Of a stretch of DNA of 64,000 nucleotides, positions 49,034 to 57,915 are shown one piece after another. The notes below the pieces were generated by a model. That model saw only the letters and a list, made by a program, of their open reading frames with translations, did not search any database and was not told where the DNA came from. Every line of letters starts with the position of its first letter. Position 1 is the stretch's first letter. The stretch is taken from positions 62,001 through 126,000 of the forward strand of contig NZ_MAXC01000001.1 of assembly GCF_001693485.1 (NCBI RefSeq), given 5' to 3'. A program made the position numbers and the translations under genes. Source of the DNA: Bradyrhizobium sp. LMTR 3. Its GTDB lineage: Bacteria > Pseudomonadota > Alphaproteobacteria > Rhizobiales > Xanthobacteraceae.

Positions 49034-49181
49034 CAATCTCTCCCGATCATTCCCATCGTGCGCGGCGGCCGGCTTTCTGCGAGCTTCGAACCTTACCAGA
49101 GACGGGAGCTGCATCCAGAATATTGTGGCTGCTTGTTCCGGGCCGGTTGAGCGGATGGCGATCCGCCGCTAGCGTGCGGCC

Positions 49182-50387
49182 ATGACGGCGCAGGCAAATG
49201 GCATGAGCGGGCAATCGCCTGAGATCGACACAGCGAAAATCAACACGGCCGTCGCGCAGGCGACGCCGATGGCGCCGGCCGACGACACGCCGCTGCTCCG
49301 CATCGAAGGCGTATCGAAGAAATTCGGCAGTTTCCGCGCCGTGGACCGGCTCTCGCTCGACATCAAGGCAGGCGAGTTCTTTGCGCTATTGGGCCCGAGC
49401 GGCTGCGGCAAGACCACGCTGCTCAGGATGCTTGCCGGTTTCGAAACCCCGGACGAGGGCCGCGTCCTGCTCGGTGGCCGCGATATCGCGCCGGTGCTGC
49501 CGCATGAGCGGCCCGTCAACATGATGTTCCAGAACTACGCGCTGTTTCCGCATCTCTCGGTCCGGGACAATATCGCGTTCGGCCTGAAGCGCGCCGGGAT
49601 GGCGCGCGCCGCCATTGATACCCGCGTGGGCGAGATGGTCGCGCTGGTCAAGCTCGATGGTCTAGAGAAGCGCAGGCCGGATCAGCTTTCCGGCGGCCAG
49701 AAGCAGCGCGTGGCGCTGGCGCGCTCGCTGGCGCGGCGACCCAAGGTCCTGCTGCTTGACGAGCCGTTGGCCGCGCTCGACAAGAAGCTGCGTGAGAGCA
49801 CGCAGCTCGAATTGATGGAACTGCAGCGCCGTCTCGGCATGACCTTCATTGTCGTCACCCACGACCAGGAAGAGGCGATGACGATGGCAAACCGGATCGG
49901 CGTCATGGATGCCGGCCGGCTCGAACAGGTCGCCACCCCGCGCGATCTCTACGAGGCGCCGGCCTCGCGCTGGGTCGCCGAGTTCGTCGGCGACGTCAAC
50001 CTGTTCGACGGGGAAGTCACCTCGCATGCGCACCATCGCCTGACCATCGCAACAGGGGATGCCGGAAACATCGTGGTTGCGGAGCACCGTCAGATGGCCA
50101 CTGGCACCGCCGTCTCGGTCGCGATCCGCCCCGAGAAGGTGAAGCTGTGGCATCAAGGCCCGGCGTCGGACGCAGGCAATCCGCAAGCGGTTAACCGGCT
50201 GGCGGGCGTCGTCGCCGATGTCAGCTATCTCGGCGGCTCGACCGTCTACAAGGTCAAGCTCGATTCCGGTGCGGTCGTGCGCTCCTCGATGGCCAATACC
50301 ACGCGGCTGGACATCCATAGCTATGGCGTGGGTCAGCGCGTGGTGGCGTGGTTCACGCCCGACGATGGCGTGGTGCTGGAACGATGA
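49182..50387 (+). CDS. Polyamine-type ABC transporter ATPase (PotG/PotA-like)
   Basis: A 401-residue ATPase powering an importer. Walker A GPSGCGKTT, Q-loop MMFQNYALFPH, signature LSGGQKQRVALARSLARRPK, Walker B VLLLDEPLAALD and H-loop VVTHDQEEAM are all intact. A C-terminal TOBE domain (from about 290; GTAVSVAIRPEKVKLW) is typical of the spermidine/putrescine group. Its stop overlaps the next permease gene (ATGA). The first 25 residues are a variable extension (GQSPEIDTAKINTAVAQATP). No substrate-binding protein gene is adjacent. Confidence 0.9.
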   Translation: MTAQANGMSGQSPEIDTAKINTAVAQATPMAPADDTPLLRIEGVSKKFGSFRAVDRLSLDIKAGEFFALLGPSGCGKTTLLRMLAGFETPDEGRVLLGGRDIAPVLPHERPVNMMFQNYALFPHLSVRDNIAFGLKRAGMARAAIDTRVGEMVALVKLDGLEKRRPDQLSGGQKQRVALARSLARRPKVLLLDEPLAALDKKLRESTQLELMELQRRLGMTFIVVTHDQEEAMTMANRIGVMDAGRLEQVATPRDLYEAPASRWVAEFVGDVNLFDGEVTSHAHHRLTIATGDAGNIVVAEHRQMATGTAVSVAIRPEKVKLWHQGPASDAGNPQAVNRLAGVVADVSYLGGSTVYKVKLDSGAVVRSSMANTTRLDIHSYGVGQRVVAWFTPDDGVVLER

Positions 50388-51298
50388 GCACGCGCCGCAT
50401 TTTCGCGCAGCCGGCGCGGTATGCCGCCATCGCGCCCTACCTGTGGATGGTGCTGTTCTTCCTGGTGCCGTTCGGGTTCGTGCTGAAGATCAGCCTGTCG
50501 CAGACCGCGATCGCGCAGCCGCCCTATGTGCCGGTGTTCGATTTTTCCGAAGGATGGATTGCGATCAAGGCGGCCTTCGCGCAATTGTCCTTCGATAATT
50601 TCAGGCTGCTGATCTCGGACAGTCTCTACATCAGCTCCTATTTGCGTAGCGTCGTTGTTGCCGTAACCTCGACATTGATCCTGCTATTGATTGGCTATCC
50701 GATCGCCTATGGTATGGCGCGGCTGCCGCAGCGCTGGCAGCCGATCGCGATGATGCTGGTGATCGTGCCGTTCTGGACCTCGTTCCTGATCCGCATCTAT
50801 GCCTGGATCAATATTTTGCAGCATGACGGACTGCTCAATAAAATTCTGCTCGCGCTGCATCTGGTCTCGTCGCCGGTGGTGTGGCTGTCGACCGACAGTG
50901 CGATGTATCTCGGCATCGTCTATTCCTATCTGCCGTTCATGATCCTGCCGCTGTACGCGACGCTTTCGAAGATGGACCCCTCGCTTTTGGAAGCCGCAAG
51001 CGATCTCGGTTCGTCGCCACTTCAAGCGTTTTGGCTGGTGACGTTCCCGCTATCCCTGCCGGGCGTCGGCGCCGGCGCGCTCTTGTGCTTTATCCCGATC
51101 ATCGGCGAGTTCGTGATCCCAGATCTTCTCGCCGGCTCCGGCTCGATGATGATCGGTCAGACGCTGTGGCTCGAATTCTTCACCAACAAGGACTGGCCGG
51201 TCGCCGCTGCCGCCGCGGTCGCCTTGCTGGTGCTGCTGGTGCCACCGCTTCTGCTCTACGACCGGCTGCAGCGCCGCACGTTGGAGGGCGCGAAGTGA
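50384..51298 (+). CDS. Polyamine-type ABC transporter permease (PotH/PotB-like)
   Basis: A 304-residue inner-membrane permease with about six helices. The coupling loop is LLEAASDLGSSPLQAFWLVT followed by FPLSLPG, the EAA motif that docks on the ATPase. The N-terminal segment APYLWMVLFFLVPFGFVLKI is the first helix. The ATG at 50384 overlaps the ATPase stop. The frame opens earlier at 50348, but that would run into the ATPase gene. It forms a heterodimer with the following permease. Confidence 0.9.
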   Translation: MSTRRIFAQPARYAAIAPYLWMVLFFLVPFGFVLKISLSQTAIAQPPYVPVFDFSEGWIAIKAAFAQLSFDNFRLLISDSLYISSYLRSVVVAVTSTLILLLIGYPIAYGMARLPQRWQPIAMMLVIVPFWTSFLIRIYAWINILQHDGLLNKILLALHLVSSPVVWLSTDSAMYLGIVYSYLPFMILPLYATLSKMDPSLLEAASDLGSSPLQAFWLVTFPLSLPGVGAGALLCFIPIIGEFVIPDLLAGSGSMMIGQTLWLEFFTNKDWPVAAAAAVALLVLLVPPLLLYDRLQRRTLEGAK

Positions 51299-52113
51299 TG
51301 GCGCGACGGATCGGCCGGATATCGCCGTTCAACATCACCGCGCTCGCGCTCGGCTTGGCGTTTCTGTACCTGCCGATCGTTATTCTCGTCATCTATTCCT
51401 TCAATGCCTCGCGGCTGGTCACGGTGTGGGGCGGCTGGTCGCTGCGCTGGTATCATGAATTCTTCAACGACCGCGCCATGCTGGATGCGGCATGGATGAG
51501 CTTGCGGGTTGCCGCGGTATCGGCCACGATTGCAACGCTGCTCGGCACGCTCGCGGCAGTCGGGCTGGTTCGCGGCGAACGCTTCAGGGGACGGACGCTG
51601 TTTTCCGGCATGCTCTACGCGCCGCTGGTGATGCCCGAGGTGATCTCAGGGCTGTCGCTGCTGCTGCTGTTCGTGGCGCTCAACGCCGAGCGCGGCTTCT
51701 GGACCGTGACGATCGCACACACTACGCTGACGATGTGCTTCGTCACCGTGGTGGTGCAGTCGCGCCTCGCCTCGCTCGACCGCAGCCTGGAAGAGGCCGC
51801 GATGGATCTCGGCTGCGATCCGGTGCAGGCGTTTGTTCGGGTGACGCTACCGTTGATTCTGCCTGCAATCGCCGCAGGATGGATGCTGGCTTTCACGCTC
51901 TCGCTCGACGATGTCGTGATCGCAAGCTTCACCACCGGTCCGGGCTCGGCAACGCTGCCGATCCGGATCTATTCCGAGGTGCGGCTGGGCGTGAAGCCGG
52001 AGATCAACGCGATCTGCACGATGGTGATCGCGCTGATCGCGGTGCTGATCGTGATCGCCTCACTCGCCTCGAAACTGTCGAGTTCGCAGGGCGAGACTGC
52101 GGCGCCGTTGTGA
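51298..52113 (+). CDS. Polyamine-type ABC transporter permease (PotI/PotC-like)
   Basis: A 271-residue permease with about six helices. The EAA loop is SLEEAAMDLGCDPVQAFVRV followed by TLPLILPA. LAFTLSLDDVVIASFTTGPG and LPIRIYSEVRLGVKPEINAI are characteristic of the PotC/PotI branch. The ATG at 51298 shares one base with the upstream stop (TGATG). It completes the ATPase-permease-permease unit. The binding protein must be encoded elsewhere. Confidence 0.9.
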   Translation: MARRIGRISPFNITALALGLAFLYLPIVILVIYSFNASRLVTVWGGWSLRWYHEFFNDRAMLDAAWMSLRVAAVSATIATLLGTLAAVGLVRGERFRGRTLFSGMLYAPLVMPEVISGLSLLLLFVALNAERGFWTVTIAHTTLTMCFVTVVVQSRLASLDRSLEEAAMDLGCDPVQAFVRVTLPLILPAIAAGWMLAFTLSLDDVVIASFTTGPGSATLPIRIYSEVRLGVKPEINAICTMVIALIAVLIVIASLASKLSSSQGETAAPL

Positions 52114-52135
52114 TCAACCCCGAAGGGGCGATGCG

Positions 52136-52534
52136 CTACTTGGATGCCTGGTTTGCCAGTATAGGCATCGTTGCGAACAGGGCGAGCAGTGCCGCATAGA
52201 CCGCACCTTCCGCCGTTGCAAATCTTGCGAGTTGTTCGGTAAGGCTTAAGCTACGAAAGGTCAGGCCGACTGCAAGGTCAGCGATTTGCTGCATCCCGAG
52301 CGCGATCAGCCCAACTGCAAGCAACGCGCTCTTGCGTGCCTCCAGTTGCAGGGTGCGCGGCGCCACTCGCGACGCGACAAGAATGGCTCCGAGCAAGAAC
52401 GGTGCCTCGCAGAGAGCGGCGCGAACGGCACCGATGCGCGGCTCCAGCAGGAGAACGCGGATCGGGCCCAATAGAAATCCAACGCCGAAGACGATGACGA
52501 AGTAGAGGGTGGCCGTACCGAGGATCTTCGTCAT
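52136..52534 (-). CDS. Small integral membrane protein coupled to a nitroreductase gene
   Basis: A 132-residue protein with four predicted membrane helices: LYFVIVFGVGFLLGPIRVLL, CEAPFLLGAILVASRVAPR, SALLAVGLIALGMQQIADL and GAVYAALLALFATMPILAN. I recognise no family. It overlaps the upstream nitroreductase gene by ATGA (52531-52534), so the two are coupled. A redox partner role in the membrane is possible but not shown. Confidence 0.68.
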   Translation of the reverse strand: MTKILGTATLYFVIVFGVGFLLGPIRVLLLEPRIGAVRAALCEAPFLLGAILVASRVAPRTLQLEARKSALLAVGLIALGMQQIADLAVGLTFRSLSLTEQLARFATAEGAVYAALLALFATMPILANQASK

Positions 52535-53628
52535 CGTTCACGCATCACCTGCTCCGGCGGTCGACGCAGGGACTTTGGCAGGTCGGGTCCCGCGCCAAAG
52601 CGCATGACGATATCTGGACGACGCCCGCCGATTCCCAGGAAGGAGGCGAATTGAGTCCTTAGAGCCGCCACCTCGACGGGCTGATTGACGAAGGCATATT
52701 TGAGTCCGAGTGCGGTCGCCTGGAGCCCGAAGCGTTGGCAGGCGCGGCCTGCAGCAATCCAATGCGCCTTGTCGTCCGTATCAGTCACGAGGACGGCAAT
52801 ACCGGCCGAGCTTTCGATCTGCCCACGATACTTGCTGTTCTCGCTGCTTTCGGTGAAGAAGAGCCGAAGCAGCGGCCGCGCGATCCGTGCAGGGAGGGCT
52901 GGATTTCCCGAAGCGCGCGAGAACAAGCCATCCATCGTGGCAACGGCATCCGCGTCGCTGAAGCGCATCCAGCTCACAAGTTCATCCATGAATGCCTTGT
53001 CACGCATCTGCGCCGAGTTTCCCTGCAGCACGTAGTCGACAACGTTTGCGATCCTGGTCCGATCGGTCAAAATAATCGCCGAGACGCCTTCTTCGCGGCA
53101 CGCGCTTTCGAGCAATCGCAGCGTGTCCGTTGTAACAGGTCTGCCGTCGAATTTTGCGCGGGTGCTCTGGCGAGCGGTAATGGCGTCAATCAGCGCCGAT
53201 TGTACGGGCGCTGCCGTCTCCAGATCGATCGCGATGCTGTCGCCGTTGACGAGAGGGTTCGCCCTCAGCCCGAGTCCGGACGCCCCCAGCACGAGGTTCT
53301 CGGCGGCGCATCCCAGGCTGACGAAGAGGTGATGATCGTCGGGATCGACCGCCGGACATCTGCGCGCGAGGTCTGGGGTTATCGTGATCTTGTTGGCGGC
53401 GGTCGTGAAAATCCAGGGCTGAGTATTGTGACTGTTGGCAGCCAGTGTGGCACAGCGCACAAGTTCTCGCTCTCTTGGTGCGGTGCGCAGCGGGGCTCTA
53501 GCCGCGCGTGCCGCCTCCTCATAGGTCATCGGCGCTGCTGCCGACGAAGACGGGTATGCCGTTGTCCCGGCTGCAAGCCCGAGCGCGGCACCCAGCAGCC
53601 GCCTTCTGTCGATCAGCGTCACCCGCAC
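52531..53628 (-). CDS. Tat-exported Acg-type nitroreductase-family protein
   Basis: A 365-residue protein with a twin-arginine signal (DRRRLLGAALGLAAGTTAYP). Two nitroreductase-like halves follow: ELVRCATLAANSHNTQPWIF is the FMN-site start seen in Acg proteins, with VDPDDHHLFVSLGCAAENLV, DAITARQSTRAKFDGRPVTT and KAHWIAAGRACQRFGLQATA later. In mycobacteria Acg-type proteins have lost typical nitroreductase activity and may sequester FMN. Here the protein would fold with FMN before export. A four-helix membrane protein gene overlaps its end. Confidence 0.82.
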   Translation of the reverse strand: MRVTLIDRRRLLGAALGLAAGTTAYPSSSAAAPMTYEEAARAARAPLRTAPRERELVRCATLAANSHNTQPWIFTTAANKITITPDLARRCPAVDPDDHHLFVSLGCAAENLVLGASGLGLRANPLVNGDSIAIDLETAAPVQSALIDAITARQSTRAKFDGRPVTTDTLRLLESACREEGVSAIILTDRTRIANVVDYVLQGNSAQMRDKAFMDELVSWMRFSDADAVATMDGLFSRASGNPALPARIARPLLRLFFTESSENSKYRGQIESSAGIAVLVTDTDDKAHWIAAGRACQRFGLQATALGLKYAFVNQPVEVAALRTQFASFLGIGGRRPDIVMRFGAGPDLPKSLRRPPEQVMRER

Positions 53629-53778
53629 CTCTCCACGGAAGCCAATGATCTAAAGGTGGCGTCGTGAAGCCTCGCAGTCGTTGACCAGGATCAAGCTTAT
53701 CGACCTGGCGCGGCACCGGATCAGCGGGGATCGATCGTCAAGCGATTTCGCTTCCGGCTCGACGCGCGGACATAAGCC

Positions 53779-54630
53779 TCACGACTTGACCGCGCCCGCC
53801 GTCAGCCCGCCCACCATATACCGCCTGAACGCGTAATAGATCGCGGCCGGCGGCAGCGCGTAGATGAAGCCGGTGGTCATCAGCAATTCCCACGGCGAGT
53901 CGTCCGCGGCCAGGAAGTTGCCAAGCGCCACGGGGAGCGTGATCTCGGTATCCTTCGACAGCAGCAGGAATGCGTAGAGATATTCGTTCCAGGCGAGCAG
54001 GATCGCGTAGGTGCCGATCGCGACCAGCGAGGGCATCATCAAGGGCACGTAGACCAGGCGGAACAATTGCAGCGTGGTGGCGCCGTCCATGGTGGCGGCT
54101 TCGTCGAGTTCGACCGGCAGCTTGTCGGAAGCCTGCTTCAAAACCCAGATCGCGTAAGGGGAGGCGATCGTCACCATCGCCAGAATCAGCGACCAGTGAT
54201 TGTTGAGGAGACCGTAATTGCCCATGGTGCGGTACATCGGCACGGCGAGGAATGCCGCCGGGATGAAATAGGTGAACAGCGCCAGATTCATCACCCAGCG
54301 CCCGCCGGGAACGCGCAGCCGCGAGATCGAGAAGGCCGCGGCGGTCGCGATCATCAGCGTGAGTGCGCCGGCGGACAGCGCGATCACCACCGAATTGAAG
54401 AACTGGATCCAGAAATCGCGCAGGAAGTAATGCTGCTGGTGGAATACGATGCTGAAATTGTTCAGCGTCGGATGATCAGGCCACAGCTTGCCCGAAAACG
54501 CGTCTTCCTTCGGCGAGATCGCGAACAGGAACATGTGATAGATCGGCACCAGCGTCCAGATCAGCACGGGAATGCCGATTAGAAGCAGTTTCGCCTCGTT
54601 GCCGATTTCTCTCAGAGAGGGCAGCTTCAT
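53779..54630 (-). CDS. CUT1-type sugar ABC transporter permease (MalG-like)
   Basis: A 283-residue permease with about six helices. The coupling loop DEAATMDGATTLQLFRLVY followed by VPLMMPSLV is the EAA motif of MalG-type proteins. The C-terminus PPAAIYYAFRRYMVGGLTAG is the usual CUT1 ending. The start (ATG at 54630) overlaps the stop of the MalF-like gene by 4 bases. No ATPase gene is present in the cluster. Confidence 0.9.
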   Translation of the reverse strand: MKLPSLREIGNEAKLLLIGIPVLIWTLVPIYHMFLFAISPKEDAFSGKLWPDHPTLNNFSIVFHQQHYFLRDFWIQFFNSVVIALSAGALTLMIATAAAFSISRLRVPGGRWVMNLALFTYFIPAAFLAVPMYRTMGNYGLLNNHWSLILAMVTIASPYAIWVLKQASDKLPVELDEAATMDGATTLQLFRLVYVPLMMPSLVAIGTYAILLAWNEYLYAFLLLSKDTEITLPVALGNFLAADDSPWELLMTTGFIYALPPAAIYYAFRRYMVGGLTAGAVKS

Positions 54631-55499
54631 CGCGACAACCGTTTCATCATGAAATAGACCAGCGGCAGCACGAACGGCAGCGCGCAGACGATGGAGGCCA
54701 TCGCGAGCGAGAGCTGGTCAAGCCGGAGATAGCGGATACCGAGCGTGGCGAGCACATGGGTGAGGTCGGCGGGGCCGCCGCCGGTGAGCAGATACACGCT
54801 GTTGAAATCGCCCAGCGTCCAGATCATCGAGAGCAGCGTGCAGGTGATGTAGAGCGTCTGCATCGACGGCCAGGTGATGTAGCGGAATTTCTGCGACCAG
54901 CTTGCGCCGTCGACCGCGGCGGCTTCGTAGAGATCGTGCGAGATCGCGAGTCGCCCGGTCATCAGGATCAGCGTCCAGAACGGCAGCGATTTCCAGATGT
55001 GCACGCCGATCGCCATGGCGAGCGCGACGCTCGGATCGTTCAGCCAGTTCGGGCCGTCCTCGGCGGTGAACTTGAAGATCAGTTGGTTGATCACGCCCCA
55101 TTCCGGATTGAGCATGAAGCGCACGGAAAGAATCGTCGGGATCGACGGCACCGCCCAGGGCAGGATGAACAGCACCGACAGCCATTTGATCCAGGTGCGC
55201 TGCTGGGCGAAGAAGCCGGACAGGAACAGCGCGATCGCCATTTTCAGATTGATGCCGACCAGGAGGAAGATCAGCGTATTGACGGCGGCGCGCGCGAAGA
55301 TCGGGTCGTGATAGAGCGCGACATAACTCGCCGGATGCCGCGCCAGCCAGAGGCCATAGCCGACCGGGTAGACCACGAAAGCCAGGAACACCAGCAGATA
55401 GGGGGCGAGCATCACGATGCCCCAGACCTGCGGGGTGGTCAGCCGTGCCGATAGCGGCGGGCTTGGTATCGCGTGATCGCCCGAAAGCGTGATTGCCAT
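54627..55499 (-). CDS. CUT1-type sugar ABC transporter permease (MalF-like)
   Basis: A 290-residue permease with six helices, starting MAITLSGDHAIPSPPLSARL before the first helix. The EAA loop is LYEAAAVDGASWSQKFRYIT followed by WPSM. It forms the channel with the MalG-like permease. The binding-protein gene lies 194 bases upstream, with a palindromic repeat element in that gap, so the element is inside the operon and could lower permease expression relative to the binding protein. Confidence 0.9.
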   Translation of the reverse strand: MAITLSGDHAIPSPPLSARLTTPQVWGIVMLAPYLLVFLAFVVYPVGYGLWLARHPASYVALYHDPIFARAAVNTLIFLLVGINLKMAIALFLSGFFAQQRTWIKWLSVLFILPWAVPSIPTILSVRFMLNPEWGVINQLIFKFTAEDGPNWLNDPSVALAMAIGVHIWKSLPFWTLILMTGRLAISHDLYEAAAVDGASWSQKFRYITWPSMQTLYITCTLLSMIWTLGDFNSVYLLTGGGPADLTHVLATLGIRYLRLDQLSLAMASIVCALPFVLPLVYFMMKRLSR

Positions 55500-55536
55500 T
55501 TGTTTACTCTTGAAACGAGATGCCGGTCGCGACTAC

Positions 55537-55666
55537 GCCGTCGTCCCTGCGAACGCAGGGACCCATAACCACAGGCGGTTGTTGTTGTGCAAAGCCGTCG
55601 GCTAGCATCCTTTAAAACGGCCGCCGCGGCGTATGGGTCCCTGCGTTCGCAGGGACGACGAGCATA
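55537..55666. repeat. Two-armed palindromic element, family B copy 3
   Basis: Both arms carry perfect hairpins: GTCCCTGCG/CGCAGGGAC at 55543-55562 and again at 55637-55656, inverted relative to each other with CCCATAACCACAGG and TTGTGCAAAG inside. It matches 14705-14830 and, as one arm, 8945-8978. Its place between the binding protein and permease genes resembles REP-type elements that end or stabilise transcripts inside transporter operons. Confidence 0.8.
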
Positions 55667-55693
55667 CGTTCGTGGCGGCCGGCATTGCTTACA

Positions 55694-57073
55694 CTAACCC
55701 GCGACCTGCTTGATGCGGGCGATCAGTTCGTCGACGGCCTTGTCGACCGGCACCTTCTCGCTCACCACGCGGTTCATCGCCTTGGCCCAGACGTTCTCGT
55801 TGTTCAAAATCGTGAACTTCCAGTTCTTGGTGAAGTCGAACGGCGTGGTGCCGCCCGTGAACTGGTTGTACACTGCCTTGCGATGCCGGTCAGCCTGCCA
55901 GAACGGGCTCTGCTGGCTGGCCGTCGTCACCGGGAACCAGCGGCCGAGCGCGCCTTCGATATAGGGTCGCACGTTCTCTTCCTGCAGCAGGAACTTGATG
56001 AACTCCTTGCCCTCGGCCTTGTTCTTGGCGACCGTGAACATCAGGCCGGTCTTGACGTCGGAGCGATACTTGATCGGCGTGCCGTCCGGCTTGTTGGGGA
56101 AGGACGCGGTGATGATGGTCTCATCATAGTTCTTCTTGCCGAGCGCGCGCTGCTCGGGCGTCAGCGCCGGGTTGTTGGCGTCGTCGAGCCATTTCGCCGC
56201 GATCGAGATCGTGAAGTTGTGCGTCATCACGATCGTCTTGTTGTGGAAGGCGACGTTGTTGTCCGGATCTTTCCAGGTGGTGGAGGACGGCGGCGTGCAG
56301 CCCTTGATGTAGGTGTCGGTATAGTCCTTCATCGCCTTGATCAGGTTTTCCCGCACCTTGGGATCGTCGACCAGGAGCTTGCCGTCGTCATCGACCAGCT
56401 TGACGTTGTAGGCGTCCATGAAGGTGTAGAACGACTGGAACGAATCGGTGGATTCCACGCCCATCGGCTGGCCGACGGCATAGACGCGCTGACCGGTTGC
56501 CTTGCGGCTGGCGGCCTGCACCTTGTTGCACCAGAACGACCAGTAATCTTCCCATTTGGTCGGGATGTCGCTTTCCTTGAAGCCGGCCTGTTCCAGCATG
56601 TCCTTCCAGATCTGGACGTGCATGCTCTGCTGCTTCAGCGGAAAGCCGTAATAGCCCTTCTTCTTTGTCTGGTCGTTATAGAGAAAGGTGGTCTCCAGCG
56701 TGTTGGGCGCGAACGCGGACTTCATCGGCAAAAGGATGTCGCCGAGATCCTCGAGCTTGCCCTCATAGGCCCACTTGCCCTGCGCCTGCACGTCATAGCT
56801 GTCGGAATAGGCGACATCAGGCACGGTGCCCGAATCCAGCGCCGCCACCGTCTTCGGAATCATGTCCTGGATAGCGTATTGCGAAAGCTCGACCTTGATG
56901 CCGGTCTTGGCCTCGAATTTCTTGATCGCCTCTAAGAGCGCATCGTCCTCGGACTTGTAAAAGCCCTTACCGAACCAGACCGTGATGGTCTTCTGCTGGG
57001 CGAGCGCGGGCGCCGTGGCGTAAAACAGGCCGACGGCTGCAACCGCGAGCGAAACTGATCTCCTGGATATCAC
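55694..57073 (-). CDS. ABC transporter substrate-binding protein (CUT1 type)
   Basis: A 459-residue periplasmic binding protein. The signal peptide is SVSLAVAAVGLFYATAPALA, cleaved before QQKTITVW. The rest fits the extracellular solute-binding family 1: KKFEAKTGIKVELSQY near the N-terminus, DSGTVPDVAYSDSYDVQ, and a C-terminal NNENVWAKAMNRVVSEKVP. It should bind a sugar, polyol or related solute and deliver it to the two downstream permeases. The substrate is not readable. The start is the ATG at 57073, after GGGAGA. Confidence 0.9.
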   Translation of the reverse strand: MISRRSVSLAVAAVGLFYATAPALAQQKTITVWFGKGFYKSEDDALLEAIKKFEAKTGIKVELSQYAIQDMIPKTVAALDSGTVPDVAYSDSYDVQAQGKWAYEGKLEDLGDILLPMKSAFAPNTLETTFLYNDQTKKKGYYGFPLKQQSMHVQIWKDMLEQAGFKESDIPTKWEDYWSFWCNKVQAASRKATGQRVYAVGQPMGVESTDSFQSFYTFMDAYNVKLVDDDGKLLVDDPKVRENLIKAMKDYTDTYIKGCTPPSSTTWKDPDNNVAFHNKTIVMTHNFTISIAAKWLDDANNPALTPEQRALGKKNYDETIITASFPNKPDGTPIKYRSDVKTGLMFTVAKNKAEGKEFIKFLLQEENVRPYIEGALGRWFPVTTASQQSPFWQADRHRKAVYNQFTGGTTPFDFTKNWKFTILNNENVWAKAMNRVVSEKVPVDKAVDELIARIKQVAG

Positions 57074-57435
57074 ATTGTTCTCCCTGAAAACGCCGGCTTG
57101 TTAACCGGTTGGATAAAAGACTAGCCCAGGCGCGCGGCGCGATCCAGATGGGGCGATGCAAACTTCTGTAGGGGGATATTCAGGGCGCAAATGCGGCAAG
57201 GACGTCTGGGCATTTTGGTTCAATCATTTGGTTCAATCATTTTTGCATCCCGACATGCCGGAAGAGCATGTGCTGACCGACGGTGTGGCTCAGCGCCACT
57301 CGGCATCGAAGACCCTGCTGGGTGCAGCAGCAAGTATCGCATTCGCAGCGATAGGCGGAGGCAGTTAAAAGCCCGGAGATGTCGCTTCGCTCATCCGGGC
57401 GACGAACGCTTCATCCTTAACGATAGCCGATGTGT
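57074..57435. other. Gene-free region with a 13-base tandem duplication
   Basis: About 360 bases between the binding-protein start and the DUF2269 stop. It must hold the binding-protein promoter on the minus strand. TGGTTCAATCATT is repeated exactly twice in tandem (57216-57228, 57229-57241). A short plus-strand frame at 57156-57368 has no family resemblance or ribosome-binding site and is not called. Confidence 0.5.
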
Positions 57436-57915
57436 CTAGAAAAACCCGATCTGCGGTTTGGCGATCATCAGCCACATTATGATCGCCACCGCAGTGAACG
57501 CCGGAATGCCAAACGCAAACCATAGCCAGAAGATCCGGTGATATTCTTTCGGCAGCGGCTTGCCGTCTGCCGTTGCGATCACGGCGAGGTCTCGCAGGCG
57601 CATTTGCATCCACACCACCGGCAGCCACAGCGCGCCGGTGATGACGTACAGCACGATCGACCAGACGATCCATCCATCCCAGAACGAATAGCCGACGTTC
57701 AGCACGAGCAACGTGCCGGTGATCGGCTGCACGACGACGGCGGTCGCCGTGAAGATGAAGTCGGCAATCACGACGATGCGGGCGACGCCCGCGATCACGG
57801 CCGGCTTGCCGCCGAGGTGAGCCGCCAGCATGAAAAAGGCGATGCCCGCGCCGGTGCCGAGCAGCACGGCGGCGCCGACGACATGGAGGTATTTGAGGAC
57901 GAAATACAGCGTCAT
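57436..57915 (-). CDS. DUF2269 family membrane protein
   Basis: A 159-residue protein with four membrane helices. It begins MTLYFVLKYLHVVGAAVLLG with TGAGIAFFMLAAHLGG after it, the DUF2269 N-terminus, including the conserved His of YLHVVG. PITGTLLVLNVGYSFWDGWI and EYHRIFWLWFAFGIPAFTAV follow. Its function is unknown. The start overlaps the stop of the upstream epimerase-DoxX gene by ATGA (57912-57915), so the two proteins are coupled and may form one membrane complex. Confidence 0.85.
   Translation of the reverse strand: MTLYFVLKYLHVVGAAVLLGTGAGIAFFMLAAHLGGKPAVIAGVARIVVIADFIFTATAVVVQPITGTLLVLNVGYSFWDGWIVWSIVLYVITGALWLPVVWMQMRLRDLAVIATADGKPLPKEYHRIFWLWFAFGIPAFTAVAIIMWLMIAKPQIGFF

Noticed and set aside
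57156..57368. A 70-codon plus-strand frame in the gene-free region
   Set aside because: It has no ribosome-binding site or domain and runs through the 13-base tandem repeat.
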